A stretch of 15,148 nucleotides of DNA from JBAXAM01 sp964213355 (lineage in GTDB: Bacteria > Pseudomonadota > Gammaproteobacteria > UBA9339). The notes below the pieces were generated by a model, which was given only the letters and a program-made list of their open reading frames with translations, did no database searches and was not told the DNA's origin. The stretch covers positions 1-15,148 of the forward strand of contig CAXOVY010000018.1 in NCBI GenBank assembly GCA_964213355.1, given 5' to 3'. How positions within the stretch are numbered: position 1 is the stretch's first letter; every line of letters begins with the position of its first letter. This document shows positions 14,359-15,148 of the stretch, one piece after another. The translations under genes and the position numbers were made by a program.

Positions 14359-14387
14359 TGGCGCGATTAGCATTACTAACCGCGCCA
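14359..14387 (-). terminator. Post-capsid terminator-like hairpin
   Basis: TGGCGCGATTAG (14359-14370) and CTAACCGCGCCA (14376-14387) form a 12-bp stem, with one G·U pair on the minus-strand RNA, around a 5-base loop. It begins 6 bases after the capsid stop and is followed on the minus strand by TTATTTAGC. The stem is G+C-rich at its base in an A+T-rich region, as in Rho-independent terminators, though the T-run is short. It occupies the same place as the T7 terminator between genes 10 and 11. Partial read-through would explain how the downstream tail genes are expressed at a lower level than the capsid. Confidence 0.75.
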
Positions 14388-14393
14388 CAATTG

Positions 14394-15148
14394 CTACGCT
14401 TTGTATTTAAGACAAACCATGTGGTTTGGTGTTAATACTTTGGCTGTGCCGTGAACCATAGCCTGGATAACATTAGATAACTTTGAGTCTTCATAATATA
14501 TCCTAACAAAAGGATTTAAGCCCCAAGCCTGCACTCCATCACTCTTATGAAATGCATAAGCAATATTCTCAGCAATACCCCCCTCTGGCATTTCTGGTAC
14601 CCAGTGAAAGCTAAAGCCCAAAAACTTACTGATTTCACCAAAAACCAAAGCCTTGACTGCCGCATAATCCGCACTGGTTATCTGCGTAGTAAGCAATAGA
14701 TTTTCCTGCATAGAGGCGGAAGCAACAAAGTGTCTATTATCAGATGGAATACCCATCTTATCTAGGGTCACCTTTGCCTGCACTAGCTGATCAACCTTAA
14801 AGGCATTAGCTTTGGTAATTTCTATTACCTTGATATTTTTTGCTTTGGCTGCTGCTATTTTAGTAGCATCAGTACTAGCAGCAGTAATATCGGTATCATA
14901 CGCAGTAGAAACTTCCTTTAACGCATCAAGAACGAATTGGTCTTCAACTCTTTTAACAGCCCCAGCAACTTCTGTAGCTAAAGACGTCAAGATATTCGCC
15001 TTGATTTCTTTTTCAAGGATAATATCCAAGGGTATGCTTGATGCTTTTGCCTGTAACTCAAGCGACAAACGTCCTATTTTTACCTCTTTTGTTTGGCCTA
15101 GTGTGACGATAGGGGCATTTTCCGGACAACAAAAGTTCTCTTTTCTAA
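14394..15148 (-). CDS. Major capsid protein, C-terminal part (cut by the window edge)
   Basis: The frame is open to the right edge, giving the last 250 residues. It starts within the gene (reading RKENFCCPENAPIVTLGQ) and has no true start here. The TTG at 15068 is an internal leucine codon. HK97-fold coat protein features include a long helix region after LQAKASSIPLDIILEKEIKANI, then KANAFKVDQLVQAKVTLDKM and GIPSDNRHFVASASM, and SADYAAVKALVFGEISKFLGF, a pattern common in coat proteins of podoviruses. AYAFHKSDGVQAWGL and the C-terminal beta strands complete the fold. An Ala/Thr-rich stretch near the middle may be a surface loop. The location before the gp11-like gene agrees with T7 gene 10. 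The specific subfamily is not certain. Confidence 0.87.
   Translation of the reverse strand, partial: RKENFCCPENAPIVTLGQTKEVKIGRLSLELQAKASSIPLDIILEKEIKANILTSLATEVAGAVKRVEDQFVLDALKEVSTAYDTDITAASTDATKIAAAKAKNIKVIEITKANAFKVDQLVQAKVTLDKMGIPSDNRHFVASASMQENLLLTTQITSADYAAVKALVFGEISKFLGFSFHWVPEMPEGGIAENIAYAFHKSDGVQAWGLNPFVRIYYEDSKLSNVIQAMVHGTAKVLTPNHMVCLKYKA

Noticed and set aside
15066..15068. TTG as a start codon for a 224-aa capsid protein
   Set aside because: The frame stays open to the right edge and the upstream residues fit the same protein, so this is an internal leucine codon of a gene cut by the window.

Overview
The window is A+T-rich and compact, and every gene I can support lies on the minus strand. 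It therefore reads from right (15148) to left (1). The genes are those of a short-tailed (podovirus-type, T7-like) bacteriophage joined to a plasmid-type maintenance module. No host gene, tRNA, rRNA, insertion sequence or CRISPR array is visible. The host cannot be named from the sequence. The low G+C, Shine-Dalgarno sites, sigma70-like promoters, and inner- plus outer-membrane spanins point to a Gram-negative bacterium. An A+T-rich proteobacterium, possibly an intracellular one, is a guess.

Structural region (15148 to 3499). This region holds the C-terminal part of a major capsid protein, cut by the right edge, then a terminator-like hairpin. After that come a tail tubular A (gp11-like) protein fused to a long N-terminal coiled coil, a tail tubular B (gp12-like) protein, and three proteins in the positions of the T7 internal virion/ejection proteins gp14, gp15 and gp16. 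The large terminase subunit is last. The order capsid-gp11-gp12-gp14-gp15-gp16 matches T7, but no tail-fibre gene lies between the gp16-like gene and the terminase. Genes are separated by only a few bases.

Lysis region (3511 to 1332). A near-consensus sigma70 promoter inside the 3' end of the terminase gene precedes a tight operon. It holds two unrecognised proteins (196 and 186 aa), a two-TM holin-like protein, and a nested Rz/Rz1 spanin pair. The operon ends at a perfect 10-bp dyad. No endolysin is visible.

Maintenance region (1284 to 1). A second near-consensus promoter drives a ParA-family ATPase with an N-terminal MerR-like helix-turn-helix. Seven bases later comes a gene running off the left edge. 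Its 5' part contains a tandem array of 11-bp units read in all three frames. This looks like DNA-level iterons inside a replication-initiator or ParB-like gene.

Together these suggest a temperate podovirus-like phage kept as a plasmid (a phage-plasmid), or a prophage or plasmid carrying such a phage. Portal, scaffold, tail fibre, small terminase, endolysin and the rest of the replication gene, if present, lie outside the window.
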